Origin: Alphaproteobacteria bacterium
GTDB taxonomy: Bacteria > Pseudomonadota > Alphaproteobacteria > Rhizobiales > OSC116
Direction: 5' to 3'
Assembly: GCA_002400495.2 (NCBI GenBank)
Contig: NVQL02000017.1
Coordinates: 1 to 64,000, forward strand
Length of the DNA: 64,000 bases
In this document: positions 27,581 to 37,842 of the stretch, piece by piece
Numbering within the stretch: position 1 is the first letter of the stretch
Layout of the letters: the number at the start of each line of letters is the position of its first letter
Program-made: the position numbers and the translations under genes
Notes under the pieces: generated by a model
What the model was told of the DNA's origin: nothing
Seen by the model: only the letters and a program-made list of their open reading frames with translations
Database searches by the model: none

Positions 27581-28480
27581 ATGCCACCCACAAAACCAAA
27601 CCTAATCACCGAATTCACATTACTAGCCCTATTAGCCCTACTCTGGGGCTCATCCTACACTTTCATAAAAATCGCCGTAGCCGAAATCCCACCCTTCACC
27701 CTCATCGCAACCCGCGTCACCATAGCCGCAGCCTTACTCCTACTCATCATACATTGGCGCAACGAAAAACTCCCACGTGACCGAAAAACCTGGAAAATGC
27801 TATTCATCCAAGCCATTTTCAACTCCATCGGCGCATGGACAATCCTCGTATGGTGCCAACAATATATAGATAGCGGCCTAGCCAGCGGCCTAAATTCAAC
27901 CTCACCAATATTCGTATTTTTCATCACCTTATTCGTCACACGCCACGAACAAATCAACAGCCTAAAGCTCCTAGGTTCCTGCATCGGCGTACTCGGCGTC
28001 ATCCTCATCGTCGGCGTCGAATCCCTAAACGGCCTAGCCTCACAATTCCTAGGCCAAATGGCCGCGTTAATAGGCGCTTTTCTATACGCCTGCGGTGCAA
28101 TTTACGGCAAAAAATTCATTCACTTAAGCGGCACAATCACCGCCACTGGCACCATGTTATGGGCAACAATTTGCCTCGTGCCACTAAGCTTAATCATCGA
28201 CAAACCATGGACACTCAATCCAAGCCTAAACGCCATTTTCACAACCCTCGTCCTATCCACATTATGCACAGGCGGCGCTCTCATAATCTATTTCAGATTG
28301 ATCAAAACATTAGGCTCCATGGGCGTCGCCAGCCAAGCATACCTGCGCGCAGGCATAGGCATTATACTGGGCGTCATATTCTTAGGCGAAAAAATCACCT
28401 TATTAATGGGCTGCGGATTATTCGCCGTCATCATCGGCGTCATATTCATCAATATGCCGAGCAAAAAGCCAGCTAAGTGA
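27581..28480 (+). CDS. DMT-superfamily permease (EamA family)
   Basis: A 299-residue inner-membrane transporter with ten predicted spans in two EamA repeats: LLALLWGSSYTFIKIAVAEI begins the first and AFLYACGAIYGKKFI the second. The substrate is unknown; relatives export amino acids, nucleosides or drugs. I start it at ATG 27581, which has AAGGA upstream; the frame stays open back to 27416, but that part is repeat R4 sequence. The gene is bracketed by inverted copies R4 and R5 and interrupts the usual holA//parB neighbourhood, so it may be an acquired cassette. Confidence 0.9.
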   Translation: MPPTKPNLITEFTLLALLALLWGSSYTFIKIAVAEIPPFTLIATRVTIAAALLLLIIHWRNEKLPRDRKTWKMLFIQAIFNSIGAWTILVWCQQYIDSGLASGLNSTSPIFVFFITLFVTRHEQINSLKLLGSCIGVLGVILIVGVESLNGLASQFLGQMAALIGAFLYACGAIYGKKFIHLSGTITATGTMLWATICLVPLSLIIDKPWTLNPSLNAIFTTLVLSTLCTGGALIIYFRLIKTLGSMGVASQAYLRAGIGIILGVIFLGEKITLLMGCGLFAVIIGVIFINMPSKKPAK

Positions 28481-28690
28481 AGACAGTTAGCACTCCTGCC
28501 GATACTCGGGTACTTCATTTATACGTTCGGCTTAAGCCTCTCTGTTGACACTTGCGTGCGCTCCATACGCTTCGCGTATTGCGCTTGCCCACCGCGCGTT
28601 CGTCTGCAGCGGCTTCGAACGGCCGCTGTCGCGCTCACTGAAATGACCTTTGCGTGAAAACGAGGGCAGACCAAAACTCTGAACTTGCTG
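28481..28690. repeat. Mosaic intergenic repeat, copy R5 (type B, inverted relative to R4)
   Basis: It fills the convergent gap between the DMT permease and the epimerase gene. It is the reverse complement of R4 block for block (GATACTCGGGTACTTCATTT, GTTCGGCTTAAGCC, CGTCTGCAGCGGCTTCGAAC, CGCTGTCGCGCTCACTG), ending near AAACTCTGAAC. Confidence 0.87.
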
Positions 28691-28696
28691 ATAATT

Positions 28697-29722
28697 CTAA
28701 CCGCCTGCCAATAATTTCGCCTCTTGCTCCGCCGTCAACCCACATTCAAGCGCCACATCTCTCCGTGTTCTGTCCCATTCAAGCACAGACTTCAACGTAT
28801 CCTCAAGCGGCCGACATTTCAACCCAGCCGCCGAAGCACGACTTGTATCCACTTCCATAAAATACTTAAATTCAGGCACAGCAGGCGCCATTAATGGCAA
28901 ATCAGTCCACGGCACAACACCCGCATCCAAAATAACCTCCTCAGCAATCCAATTAACCTCAGCATCAGATGCCGAAACCTCAATCAACCTATCCAAAATA
29001 TAAGAAAATTCAATCGGTTGACTGGTCACATTCCAAATCCCAGAAAACTCATTTTCCACACACCGCAACGCAAAATCAGCCACATCACGCACATCAATAA
29101 CCTGCACAGAACGACTCTTCGGCGCAGGCGCAATCACTAGCTTACGCTCATCATGCGCCTCATCAATACGCCGCACCCACCACGTCAGCCTGTCCGTATA
29201 ATCTCCTGCCCCGACCAACAAACCAACCCGCAATGACGTAGCTCGATCACCCAGCCGTTCAGCTGCCGCAATTTCACAAGCCCGTTTCAACCGCCCATAT
29301 GCAGCACCGTATGCAGGCGCTCTAGCGCGGTCTTTCCGCGCAATTTTACGAGCAGCAACAAAATCTTCCTCTGTTGCATTCGGTACATCAATATCTTCAG
29401 TTATATCAGGCCGCGAAAATGTATCATAAGCCGATATCGACGATATCAAAACATAACGCTTAATCCCATCACCCAGCACATCCAATAAATTATTGACCAT
29501 ATCTGGCGTATAAGCGCAAGAATCAAAAACCCAATCAAATTCTTGGTCTTTAAGTACGGACAAATCATCATGCCGATCAGCGCACAATACCTTCACGCCA
29601 TCAACACCTTTTCGCTGGCTTTGTCCACGCGATAATATCACCGTCTCATGACCCGCATCGGCAATGGCATCCGCCATCGCACCACCCAAAAACCCAGTTC
29701 CACCAACAATTAAACATTTCAT
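28697..29722 (-). CDS. NAD-dependent epimerase/dehydratase-like protein (atypical SDR)
   Basis: A 341-residue Rossmann-fold protein of the extended or atypical short-chain dehydrogenase group. The nucleotide-binding motif is VGGTGFLGGAMADAIADAGH at the N-terminus, followed by TVILSRGQ, and YGRLK supplies a YxxxK-type pair. The C-terminal half (IWNVTSQPIEFSYILDRLI) fits the NAD-epimerase family that includes CSP41-like proteins. The substrate is unknown. The ATG at 29722 is preceded by GGGGGGA at good spacing, and five codons further upstream are less likely. It follows the HEAT-like gene on the same strand and ends against repeat R5. Confidence 0.85.
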   Translation of the reverse strand: MKCLIVGGTGFLGGAMADAIADAGHETVILSRGQSQRKGVDGVKVLCADRHDDLSVLKDQEFDWVFDSCAYTPDMVNNLLDVLGDGIKRYVLISSISAYDTFSRPDITEDIDVPNATEEDFVAARKIARKDRARAPAYGAAYGRLKRACEIAAAERLGDRATSLRVGLLVGAGDYTDRLTWWVRRIDEAHDERKLVIAPAPKSRSVQVIDVRDVADFALRCVENEFSGIWNVTSQPIEFSYILDRLIEVSASDAEVNWIAEEVILDAGVVPWTDLPLMAPAVPEFKYFMEVDTSRASAAGLKCRPLEDTLKSVLEWDRTRRDVALECGLTAEQEAKLLAGG

Positions 29723-29766
29723 TCCGAATCCCCCCATAAATCACCTGTTAAAAATTTAGCGCTGCT

Positions 29767-30468
29767 TCAACTCTGCGAAAACTTCAGCAATCTTAAACTT
29801 CTATCAATCTCATGCTTGATAATATTATTATTTTCAACCCGTTTCAATTTCAGTAAAAATGCTTTGGCTTCTGAGCAACCACTTAACGCCCGAATGCACT
29901 TCCATTTTATCAATTCACTATCGTCATGGCGATCAAAGCACTCAATTATCAGGTCAAAACATGCTGGCATCGGTTCATAAAAATTAATGAATCCAATCGA
30001 ATCTACGGCCTCACTCACCACATCCACTTTGCCGTTACGAACAATGTCAAATAATTCTGGCAAAGCCACCCAACCAACCCGTATCAAACATCGGGCGGCA
30101 ATATCCCGTGGCAGCGGATAACTATCTTTTCTAAATGGCTTATCTGCTACAAATTTATGTTGATTATTGCCTATTCTTCCCAACAAACCAACCAATAGAA
30201 AAACTGATTTTTCATCATAACTCACCAATGCGTTGCAAATTTCCAATTTACAATAAAGCTTGCGCTCACAACACAAAGCCACGCCAAGCGGGTTTATAAA
30301 AGCCACATCCTGCTTGCGTGCAATTAACCGAGCCGCAAGGCTACGATCAGTCGGTTTCTGACTAGTTAGTAATGGAAATAATTGTTTAGAATCAATGTCT
30401 AAATGCTGGTTTTCTATACCTTCAGCCAAGAAACCTCGGTTACTAAGCTGTTGATCACCAGTTTTCAT
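29767..30468 (-). CDS. HEAT-repeat-like hypothetical protein downstream of parB
   Basis: A 233-residue cytoplasmic protein made of repeated helical pairs (LFPLLTSQKPTDRSLAARLI, PRDIAARCLIRVGWVALPEL, ELIKWKCIRALSGCSEAKAF), which looks like degenerate HEAT or armadillo repeats. No enzyme motif is visible. It begins 5 bp after the parB stop and is almost certainly co-transcribed with parAB. I do not recognise it as a standard part of alphaproteobacterial par loci, and its role is unknown. Confidence 0.7.
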   Translation of the reverse strand: MKTGDQQLSNRGFLAEGIENQHLDIDSKQLFPLLTSQKPTDRSLAARLIARKQDVAFINPLGVALCCERKLYCKLEICNALVSYDEKSVFLLVGLLGRIGNNQHKFVADKPFRKDSYPLPRDIAARCLIRVGWVALPELFDIVRNGKVDVVSEAVDSIGFINFYEPMPACFDLIIECFDRHDDSELIKWKCIRALSGCSEAKAFLLKLKRVENNNIIKHEIDRSLRLLKFSQS

Positions 30469-30473
30469 ATCAA

Positions 30474-31370
30474 CTAAGCGCCAATTTTTTTACAAATATC
30501 TTCAAATTGATCAAGACTGCCAAAGGTAATTTTAAGCGAACCTTTGCCACTATCATTATAGTCAACAGTCACAATTGCGCCCACAGCTACCGATAATTTA
30601 TGTTCTAAAGCAACGGTTTGTGCCGATTTCACTTTAACCACTTTTTCTTCGGTCGCTTTTTTGGCCGAGGATTTTTTCTCACCGCGGCCTTCTTGTTCGC
30701 GAACAAGCTCTTCAATGCCACGCACCGATATATCTTCATCAACAATGCGGTTTGCCAAAGCCACCGCATTTTTACGACCCAATAAAGCCCGCGCATGCCC
30801 CGCCGAAATCTTACCCATTTCGACCATTTCTTTAATCGCAACAGGCAATTTTAACAAACGTAAGATGTTAGTGACATAAGAGCGGCTTTTACCAAGCACT
30901 TTAGCCACATCATCTTGCGTATATTCAAATTGCTCAATCAACTGCCCCAAACCCACAGCCTCTTCAATCGCCGATAAGTTTTCACGTTGCACATTCTCAA
31001 TAATCGCAACTTCAAGCGCTTCTTTGTCATTCAAATCAACAATTATAGTCGGGATAGATTGCTTACCCGCCTGTTTAGACGCCCGCCACCTTCGTTCACC
31101 CGCTACAATTTCGTAAATATGCTCACGATCGCCAACCACCCGTATCAAAATCGGCTGCAAAACACCTTTTTCTTTAATGCTATTGGCCAAATCTGCAAGC
31201 TCTTCTTGGCTAAAATGCTTACGAGGATTATATCTATTGGCGCCAATCTGCCCCAGATTCAGAGTCTTCTGTTCATTGGCATCAGTTTCATGGTCAAGAA
31301 ATGTTTGGTTATCGCCCAACAATGCATCTAAACCACGGCCTAACCGACGATTACTATTATTTTTTGCCAT
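30474..31370 (-). CDS. parB: Chromosome partitioning protein ParB
   Basis: CTP-dependent DNA clamp that loads at parS sites and positions the origin region. The 298 residues show the N-terminal basic patch (NNSNRRLGRGLDALLG), the CTP-binding box GERRWRA, ENVQRENLSAIEEAVG, the helix-turn-helix YTQDDVAKVLGKSRSYVTNI and a short C-terminal dimerisation domain after a Lys/Glu-rich linker. It is 9 bp downstream of parA. Three parS-like sites lie 1.1 to 4.5 kb away. Confidence 0.97.
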   Translation of the reverse strand: MAKNNSNRRLGRGLDALLGDNQTFLDHETDANEQKTLNLGQIGANRYNPRKHFSQEELADLANSIKEKGVLQPILIRVVGDREHIYEIVAGERRWRASKQAGKQSIPTIIVDLNDKEALEVAIIENVQRENLSAIEEAVGLGQLIEQFEYTQDDVAKVLGKSRSYVTNILRLLKLPVAIKEMVEMGKISAGHARALLGRKNAVALANRIVDEDISVRGIEELVREQEGRGEKKSSAKKATEEKVVKVKSAQTVALEHKLSVAVGAIVTVDYNDSGKGSLKITFGSLDQFEDICKKIGA

Positions 31371-31379
31371 ATCTATACC

Positions 31380-32207
31380 TTAAGCCGCTGATTTCATTTT
31401 CTTTTCACGTTTTAACAATTCCGATGCCAATGCCACATATGCCCGGCTGCCAGGGCAATTTAAATCATATAACAAAACTGGCTTACCATGCGAAGGCGCT
31501 TCTGAAACCCGTACATTACGCGGGATAACGGTTTTAAACACCCGATCTCCCATAAAATCACGCACATTCTCTTCCACTTGCTGGCTTAAATTGTTGCGCA
31601 TGTCAGCCATGGTCAGCACAATTCCCTGAATGTCCAACCGCGGGTTCAGACTTGCGCGTACTTTTTCGACCGTCAACAGCAATTGGCTTAGACCTTCAAG
31701 CGCAAAAAATTCACATTGCAGTGGCACAATCAAAGCTTGCGCCGCCGACATGGCGTTAATGGTCAGCAAATTCAAACTTGGTGGGCAATCAATTAAAATA
31801 TAACTAAACTGAACAGTCTTGCCTTGATTAGCCAATTCATTTTGCGCCCAAATCGCATCACGCAATTTAAAATTACGGTTAGGTATCGCCGCCAATTCAA
31901 GTTCCGCACCCAATAAATCCATCGAGGCAGGCGCCACAAACAGCCGCGGCACTGCAGTTTTAACCAAACATTCGCTTAACGCAGCATCGCCCATTAAAAC
32001 ATCATAAGTGGTTTTTACACGTTGCTCTTTATCAATGCCCAAACCCGTGCTGGCATTGCCTTGTGGGTCGATATCCAAAACCAAAACGGTCTCACCAATC
32101 GCCGCTAAAGCCGTGGCTAAATTAATGGCTGTTGTGGTTTTACCAACGCCGCCTTTTTGGTTGGCGACGGTTAATATTCTTGGTGTTTTTTGAGCTTGAT
32201 TCCGCAT
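31380..32207 (-). CDS. parA: Chromosome partitioning ATPase ParA
   Basis: Walker-type ATPase that forms nucleoid-bound dimers and drives movement of ParB-parS complexes. The 275 residues contain the deviant Walker A KGGVGKTTTAIN, the VLDIDPQGNAS motif and LIDCPPSLNLLT (Walker B). The length is usual for chromosomal ParA. It lies between rsmG (46 bp upstream) and parB (9 bp downstream) in a leftward operon. Confidence 0.97.
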   Translation of the reverse strand: MRNQAQKTPRILTVANQKGGVGKTTTAINLATALAAIGETVLVLDIDPQGNASTGLGIDKEQRVKTTYDVLMGDAALSECLVKTAVPRLFVAPASMDLLGAELELAAIPNRNFKLRDAIWAQNELANQGKTVQFSYILIDCPPSLNLLTINAMSAAQALIVPLQCEFFALEGLSQLLLTVEKVRASLNPRLDIQGIVLTMADMRNNLSQQVEENVRDFMGDRVFKTVIPRNVRVSEAPSHGKPVLLYDLNCPGSRAYVALASELLKREKKMKSAA

Positions 32208-32253
32208 TTGTGCCTCAAATTAATTATGCCCGCACACATTTTACTAAATCGGG

Positions 32254-32982
32254 CTATGAAATGGCCGAAAAATCACTAATCTTAATAATTTTACCCAATT
32301 CATGCGTCTGACTATCTGTCAATTCATAATCAATATGCCAACATTTAGTGGCTTCGGTCAATTCTTTATCTATATCTTGTCCTTTTAAGAAAAATATTGT
32401 GGATAGATTACCCATATTTTTCCCCGCAAACAAAGCTTCACTAAGCCCAAGCAACTTATTCAAATTTGCCAAGGCACGGGCAGTTATATAGTCAAATCGA
32501 TGGGCTCTATTTAGCCCATATGTTTCACGTGAAGCATTATGGTTAACGTCAGATGATTCGGAGTCCAATTTATCACAAAGCGCCTCTATGCGCGAATTTT
32601 CGACCTTAACGCCTAAGCTGAGTCGTCTAGATACGTCCCGCAGGAACGCACATTTCTTTTGCACAGACTCAACACAAGTAACCGTCAAATTACCAGCATT
32701 CGAATCAGCATGCTTATCCAGTATAGCAATCACCAAAGCAGGAAACCCCCCGCCCGAACCCAAATCAACCAAAGATTTTGGCGAGCTACGATCCAACATA
32801 TTAAACAATTGCGCACTATCAATAATATGCCGCATCCAAATTTCAGTAACCGTTGAAGATGCAATCAAATTAATGCTTTTTTGCCACTTTAATAGCAATT
32901 GCTCATATTCATCTAATGCCGCCACTTGGCGCTCATTCAAACCCAATTGTTTAATGTGTATTTTCGCTTGTTTGTTTATCAT
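32254..32982 (-). CDS. rsmG: 16S rRNA (guanine-N7) methyltransferase RsmG (GidB)
   Basis: Methylates N7 of the 16S rRNA guanine equivalent to G527 using SAM. The 242-residue protein has [19 protein letters not shown] as SAM motif I and [18 protein letters not shown] further on, both typical of RsmG. It overlaps the mnmG 3' end by 4 bp. A parS-like sequence lies inside its coding region at 32521-32536. Confidence 0.95.
   Translation of the reverse strand: MINKQAKIHIKQLGLNERQVAALDEYEQLLLKWQKSINLIASSTVTEIWMRHIIDSAQLFNMLDRSSPKSLVDLGSGGGFPALVIAILDKHADSNAGNLTVTCVESVQKKCAFLRDVSRRLSLGVKVENSRIEALCDKLDSESSDVNHNASRETYGLNRAHRFDYITARALANLNKLLGLSEALFAGKNMGNLSTIFFLKGQDIDKELTEATKCWHIDYELTDSQTHELGKIIKISDFSAIS
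32521..32536. other. parS-like site inside rsmG
   Basis: TGTTTCACGTGAAGCA matches the 16-bp parS consensus TGTTTCACGTGAAACA at 15 of 16 positions. It lies within the rsmG coding region, about 1.2 kb from parB and 7 kb from the probable origin. Confidence 0.85.
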
Positions 32983-34898
32983 GCCGATATTTTCCTAAAA
33001 TTACTTTTCTTCACATGGTTTAATAAAATCATCACCGCCGCAGGCGTAATCCCATCCATGCGCAATGCTTGCCCCAAAGTAGCTGGGCGCAAAGCGTTCA
33101 ATTTATTCTTCACTTCGTTAGACAAACCACCGATTGAATCATAGTCAATTAGGCTAGGCAATGCCATATTCTCATCCTTACGAAACGCATTAATATCAGC
33201 CTGTTGCCGTGCAGTATAACGATCATAAAGCGCTTCAATTTCAGCTTGTTTTTTCGTTAAGCTATCGAATCGATCCAGCTGTGGCCATATGTCTAGCAGT
33301 GTCGACATATCAATATTCGGATAGGATAACAATTCAAACCCGCTGCGCCGCACCCCATCTTGATTAATCTTCAGCCCAGCTTTGGCATATTCAGATGGTG
33401 ATTTTTGTTGTGCTTTTAAGAAATCTAACAGCTCGTTTAACTTACCCATTTTCTTATCAAAACTCGCCGCACGTTTATCAGATAAAATACCCAGTTTTTT
33501 CGCAATCGGCGTCAATCTCTGATCAGCATTATCCGCCCGCATTAACAACCGATATTCAGCCCGTGAGGTAAACATCCGATAAGGCTCATTCACCCCCTTA
33601 GTCACCAAATCATCAATCAACACACCAACATAAGCATCAGCCCTGTCCAAAATAAGCGGCTCATCACCCTTAGCTTTAAGCGCAGCATTTAACCCCGCCA
33701 TCATGCCCAAAGCCCCCGCCTCCTCATAACCAGTTGTGCCATTAATTTGCCCCGCACAATAAAGCCCCGTCACCCGTTTACACTCCAAAGTTGGTAATAA
33801 TTCCCGCGGGTCAATATAATCATATTCAACCGCATAACCAGGTTGAGTGATTTTAACAGCCTCCAAACCGGGTATCGTCACCAAAAACTCTTCCTGCACC
33901 TTTACAGGCAAACTAGTCGAAATTCCGTTCGGATATATTGTCTGCTCGTTCAAACCCTCAGGCTCTAAGAAAATCTGGTGCTCATCACGATCAGCAAATC
34001 GATGAATTTTATCCTCAATCGACGGGCAATAACGCGGCCCCGCGCTCTCAATCTGGCCATTAAAAATCGCCGATAATTCAATATTTTTTTCTATTACCCG
34101 CTTGGTTTCAACCGTAGTTGTCGTGATATAACAAGACACTTGCTCCGCATAAGTCGCCCCATCACTTAGCTCATCAAAAGTCAGAAATGACATATAGGTC
34201 TTTTCGTCATCACCCTTTTGCTCAGTCAATATATCCCAGTTAATTGTGTCTTTATCCAACCGCGCAGGCGTACCCGTTTTAAGCCGCCCCATATCCAAAC
34301 CCATCGCATATAATTGCTCAGATAGTTTTATAGCAGGCGCATCCCCAACCCGGCCCGCTGGCCGCTTCTCGTCACCAATATAAATAATACCATTCAAAAA
34401 AGTGCCCGTAGTCAATACAATATGCGGCGCCAAAATCTGATCACCATTGTCTAAAATCAGACCTTTGATAATTTTCTGTGGCGCATTTTCATCTTCAAAA
34501 ATAAACGCATCCGCGCCCGCTTCAACCACCCGTAAATTATCAATCGCAGAAATTTCTCGTTGCATTTCATCACGATATAATTGCCGATCGGCCTGCACCC
34601 GCGGCCCTTGAACCGCTGGTCCCTTACGCAAATTCAACATCCGATATTGGATTGCCGCCTTATCAGCCACCCGCGCCATCAAGCCATCCATCGCATCAAT
34701 CTCACGCATTAAATGACCTTTTCCCAAACCACCAAAAGCTGGGTTACATGACATTTCGCCAATTTTATTAATTTTATGCGTGACCAAAATCGTATCGACA
34801 CCCATACGCGCCGAAGCCGAAGCCGCTTCACAACCCGCATGGCCACCGCCAATGATTATCACCTGCGCTCGCAAATTTTGAAATTCGTTTTTTTGCAT
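32979..34898 (-). CDS. mnmG: tRNA uridine 5-carboxymethylaminomethyl modification enzyme MnmG (GidA)
   Basis: FAD- and folate-dependent enzyme that, with MnmE, modifies wobble U34 of several tRNAs. The 639 residues carry the FAD motif [19 protein letters not shown] near residue 15, the catalytic [13 protein letters not shown], and the family stretches [29 protein letters not shown] and [17 protein letters not shown]. It lies between mnmE and rsmG. Two parS-like sites sit in the short gap before its start. Confidence 0.97.
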   Translation of the reverse strand: MQKNEFQNLRAQVIIIGGGHAGCEAASASARMGVDTILVTHKINKIGEMSCNPAFGGLGKGHLMREIDAMDGLMARVADKAAIQYRMLNLRKGPAVQGPRVQADRQLYRDEMQREISAIDNLRVVEAGADAFIFEDENAPQKIIKGLILDNGDQILAPHIVLTTGTFLNGIIYIGDEKRPAGRVGDAPAIKLSEQLYAMGLDMGRLKTGTPARLDKDTINWDILTEQKGDDEKTYMSFLTFDELSDGATYAEQVSCYITTTTVETKRVIEKNIELSAIFNGQIESAGPRYCPSIEDKIHRFADRDEHQIFLEPEGLNEQTIYPNGISTSLPVKVQEEFLVTIPGLEAVKITQPGYAVEYDYIDPRELLPTLECKRVTGLYCAGQINGTTGYEEAGALGMMAGLNAALKAKGDEPLILDRADAYVGVLIDDLVTKGVNEPYRMFTSRAEYRLLMRADNADQRLTPIAKKLGILSDKRAASFDKKMGKLNELLDFLKAQQKSPSEYAKAGLKINQDGVRRSGFELLSYPNIDMSTLLDIWPQLDRFDSLTKKQAEIEALYDRYTARQQADINAFRKDENMALPSLIDYDSIGGLSNEVKNKLNALRPATLGQALRMDGITPAAVMILLNHVKKSNFRKISA

Positions 34899-34912
34899 TT
34901 GCTAATACCTAA

Positions 34913-34928
34913 TGATTCACGTGAAACA
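34913..34928. other. parS-like site 1, mnmG-mnmE gap
   Basis: TGATTCACGTGAAACA matches the parS consensus at 15 of 16 positions, with a single A-for-T change at position 3. It lies 15 bp upstream of the mnmG start. Confidence 0.88.
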
Positions 34929-34937
34929 TGTTACCAA

Positions 34938-34953
34938 TGATTCACGTGAAACA
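34938..34953. other. parS-like site 2, mnmG-mnmE gap
   Basis: This is an identical second copy of TGATTCACGTGAAACA, 25 bp from the first. Tandem parS copies at such short spacing would load ParB cooperatively. The identical off-consensus base suggests duplication. Confidence 0.88.
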
Positions 34954-35011
34954 ATTTAAAAAAGTTGACTAGTCATAATGAAAATATGTGCAGACATCAA
35001 GTTGATTCAAC

Positions 35012-36352
35012 TCATTTTCCAATACAGAAGCCCGAAAATATTTCGCCCAATATTTCTTCGACATCAACATGACCAGTAATTTTACCCACTTCGTTAATCG
35101 CACGGCGTAAATATTCGGCAGCAATCTCTTCGGGTAAATTTCGATTTTCAAGAAACAAAATTAAATTCTCATGGGCTTCATTCAATAAAATCCGATGCCG
35201 TTCACGGGTCACAATGTCATTTTCAACTTGGTCAAAATAAGCATTCAGATATTCAGATATTTGCTCCAACACAGAATCTACATTTTTTCCATGCTTAACC
35301 GAAATCTCAATATCAGACTGTAAATCCGTTTTAATCAACACATCAGATTTATTACGGATCAGAATCGAGTCATGAAGATCAAGACCGTTAAGCGCTTCAA
35401 AACTATTTTCATCTACATATAATGCCAGCACCAAATCAGCTTGCTCAATTAATTCTTGTGCCCGCCGCACCCCTTCAGCTTCGACTAAATTATCAGTTTC
35501 GCGCAACCCTGCACTGTCCAAAAGATTGACCATATAGCCATCAATGTCTAACCGCGCCCGAATAATATCACGGGTCGTGCCCGCCTCATCACTCACAATG
35601 GCCACATCAGATTGCACCAATAAATTCATCAGGCTCGACTTACCAACATTTGGCGCGCCAATAATCGCCACATTAAACCCATCATTCAGTTTAGCGCTGC
35701 GGCCAAAATTAGACAATTGCACGGCGATATAATCCCTCACCTCAGCAATTTGCACAAAAATCTTATCCATTAAATCATCAGGTATATCTTCTTCAGAAAA
35801 ATCTATCGTCGCCTCAAGCAACGCAATCGCGCCCAATAATTCAGACCGTATCTTACCAAAAGCCTGCGCCGCACTGCCGCCCAATTGTCGCAAAGCTTGG
35901 CGTTTTTGTGCCAAAGTTTCACTATCTAAAATAGCCGCAATGGCCTCCACTCGAGTTAGATCTAACTTATCATTTTGAAACGCTCGGCGCGAAAATTCGC
36001 CCGCTTCGGCCATACGGCATAAACCCGTTTCGGCCAAAATTTTAAACAAATGCTCAAGCACTGCCTTACTACCATGGGTGTGAAATTCCACCACATGCTC
36101 GCCCGTAAAACTATAAGGTGCGGGGAAATATAACAGCAAACAGGAGTCAACATCTTCACCTGTTTTAGGGTCAATCAACAGTGCCAATTTAGCTTGCCTT
36201 GGCACAAGATTATCTTGACCAATCATCGACATAATTTGCGGCACATCAAAACCTGATAAACGCACCACAGCCACACCAGCTTTGCCCGCGCCAGATGACA
36301 AGGCATAAATATTATTTTGCACTAAGCCAGTTTGTTTCATAGCCGAATCCAA
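35012..36352 (-). CDS. mnmE: tRNA modification GTPase MnmE (TrmE)
   Basis: Partner of MnmG in wobble-uridine modification. The 446 residues comprise the N-terminal folate-binding domain (IYALSSGAGKAGVAVVRLSG, HGSKAVLEHLF), helical regions, the inserted G domain (GAPNVGKSSLMNLL near residue 230, then AGTTRD and LLDSAGLRET), and the C-terminal FCIGK with the catalytic cysteine. The length is normal. It is 40 bp downstream of rho. Confidence 0.97.
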   Translation of the reverse strand: MDSAMKQTGLVQNNIYALSSGAGKAGVAVVRLSGFDVPQIMSMIGQDNLVPRQAKLALLIDPKTGEDVDSCLLLYFPAPYSFTGEHVVEFHTHGSKAVLEHLFKILAETGLCRMAEAGEFSRRAFQNDKLDLTRVEAIAAILDSETLAQKRQALRQLGGSAAQAFGKIRSELLGAIALLEATIDFSEEDIPDDLMDKIFVQIAEVRDYIAVQLSNFGRSAKLNDGFNVAIIGAPNVGKSSLMNLLVQSDVAIVSDEAGTTRDIIRARLDIDGYMVNLLDSAGLRETDNLVEAEGVRRAQELIEQADLVLALYVDENSFEALNGLDLHDSILIRNKSDVLIKTDLQSDIEISVKHGKNVDSVLEQISEYLNAYFDQVENDIVTRERHRILLNEAHENLILFLENRNLPEEIAAEYLRRAINEVGKITGHVDVEEILGEIFSGFCIGK

Positions 36353-36392
36353 TCAACATCAAGTTGCTTTGTTTCAGTAGTGAATCGAAAAT

Positions 36393-37691
36393 CTATGTAT
36401 TCATGCTGTCGAAAAACTCGTCATTATCTTTGGTTTTTTCGAGCTTATCAATCAAGAATTCAATCGCGTCAATTGTATTCATTGGATTAAGAATACGCCG
36501 CAATACAAATGATTTTTTCAAATTATCTTCACTGGTAAGCAGTTCTTCTTTACGCGTGCTAGATTTCTTAATGTCGATGGCAGGGTAAGTACGTTTCTCA
36601 GAAATTTTACGATCCAGCACAATTTCACTATTGCCCGTACCTTTAAATTCTTCAAAAATAACTTCATCCATACGGCTACCCGTATCGATCAATGCCGTCG
36701 CAATAATGGTTAAACTGCCGCCATGTTCAATATTTCTGGCCGCACCAAAAAACCGTTTTGGCCGTTGCAACGCATTGGCATCCACACCACCTGTAAGCAC
36801 TTTACCTGATGAGGGAACAACCGTATTATAAGCTCTGCCCAACCGCGTGATACTATCCAATAATATCACCACATCACGTCCATGCTCAACCAAACGTTTG
36901 GCTTTTTCAATCACCATTTCGGCCACTTGCACATGGCGCGAAGCAGGCTCATCAAATGTCGAACTAATCACTTCGCCTTTGACCGAACGTTTCATATCGG
37001 TCACTTCTTCTGGCCGCTCATCAATCAACAAAACGATCAGAAAACATTCAGGATGATTACTGGTAATGCTGTGCGCAATATTTTGCAACATCATGGTTTT
37101 ACCCGTAAATGGCGGCGCCACAATCAGACCACGTTGGCCTTTACCCATTGGCGATACAATGTCGATTACCCGCGCACTAATGTCATTTTTCTTAGGTTTT
37201 TCACCGACCGCATATTTAATTTCCATATTGAAACGTTCTTCTGGATAGAGCGGAGTCAAATTATCAAAATGGGTTTTTTGCTGGGCTTTTTCAGGCGATT
37301 CAAAATTAATACTGATGACTTTAAGCAAACCAAAATAACGTTCGCCCTCACCTGGAGCCTGAATTTCACCTTCAACAGTGTCACCGGTTTTAAACCCAAA
37401 TTTACGCACTTGGGTTGGGCTAACATAAATATCATCTGGCCCTGGCAAATAGTTAGCATCTGGTGAGCGCAAAAACCCAAACCCATCTTGCAACACTTCA
37501 ACCACACCTTCGCCAATAATGACTGTGCCATTTTCAGCCATAGATTTTAAAATCGCAAACATCAATTCTTGTTTACGCATGGCACTGGCTGATTCAATAT
37601 CAAATTCAGTTGAAATTTCGATCAATTCTGTTGGTGATTTTTGCTTCAAATCATGAAGTTTAATAACATCAGTAGTTTGAGTTTCACTCAT
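36393..37691 (-). CDS. rho: Transcription termination factor Rho
   Basis: Hexameric RNA helicase that ends transcription. The 432 residues contain the N-terminal RNA-binding cold-shock-like domain ([23 protein letters not shown]), the ATPase domain with Walker [10 protein letters not shown] and arginine-finger region, and the Q- and R-loops. The P-loop reads APPFTGKT. In the Rho proteins I know, the residue before T/A is basic (K181 in E. coli, R in many alphaproteobacteria), so phenylalanine here is unusual; I re-read the codon as TTT. The gene belongs to the leftward hemE-hemJ-rho-mnmE block. Confidence 0.96.
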   Translation of the reverse strand: MSETQTTDVIKLHDLKQKSPTELIEISTEFDIESASAMRKQELMFAILKSMAENGTVIIGEGVVEVLQDGFGFLRSPDANYLPGPDDIYVSPTQVRKFGFKTGDTVEGEIQAPGEGERYFGLLKVISINFESPEKAQQKTHFDNLTPLYPEERFNMEIKYAVGEKPKKNDISARVIDIVSPMGKGQRGLIVAPPFTGKTMMLQNIAHSITSNHPECFLIVLLIDERPEEVTDMKRSVKGEVISSTFDEPASRHVQVAEMVIEKAKRLVEHGRDVVILLDSITRLGRAYNTVVPSSGKVLTGGVDANALQRPKRFFGAARNIEHGGSLTIIATALIDTGSRMDEVIFEEFKGTGNSEIVLDRKISEKRTYPAIDIKKSSTRKEELLTSEDNLKKSFVLRRILNPMNTIDAIEFLIDKLEKTKDNDEFFDSMNT

Positions 37692-37842
37692 AACGATATA
37701 GCCTTAATAGAGCCCATTCATGGCATAGATAATGAATAAGCGGGAATTTTGGAGGTATATTTTCAGCTCGGACGGCGAAAATATGAAGATAGGACTTACA
37801 TAAATAATTGATTTTGAACTTCAAGTAAACCAAAAAACACGT

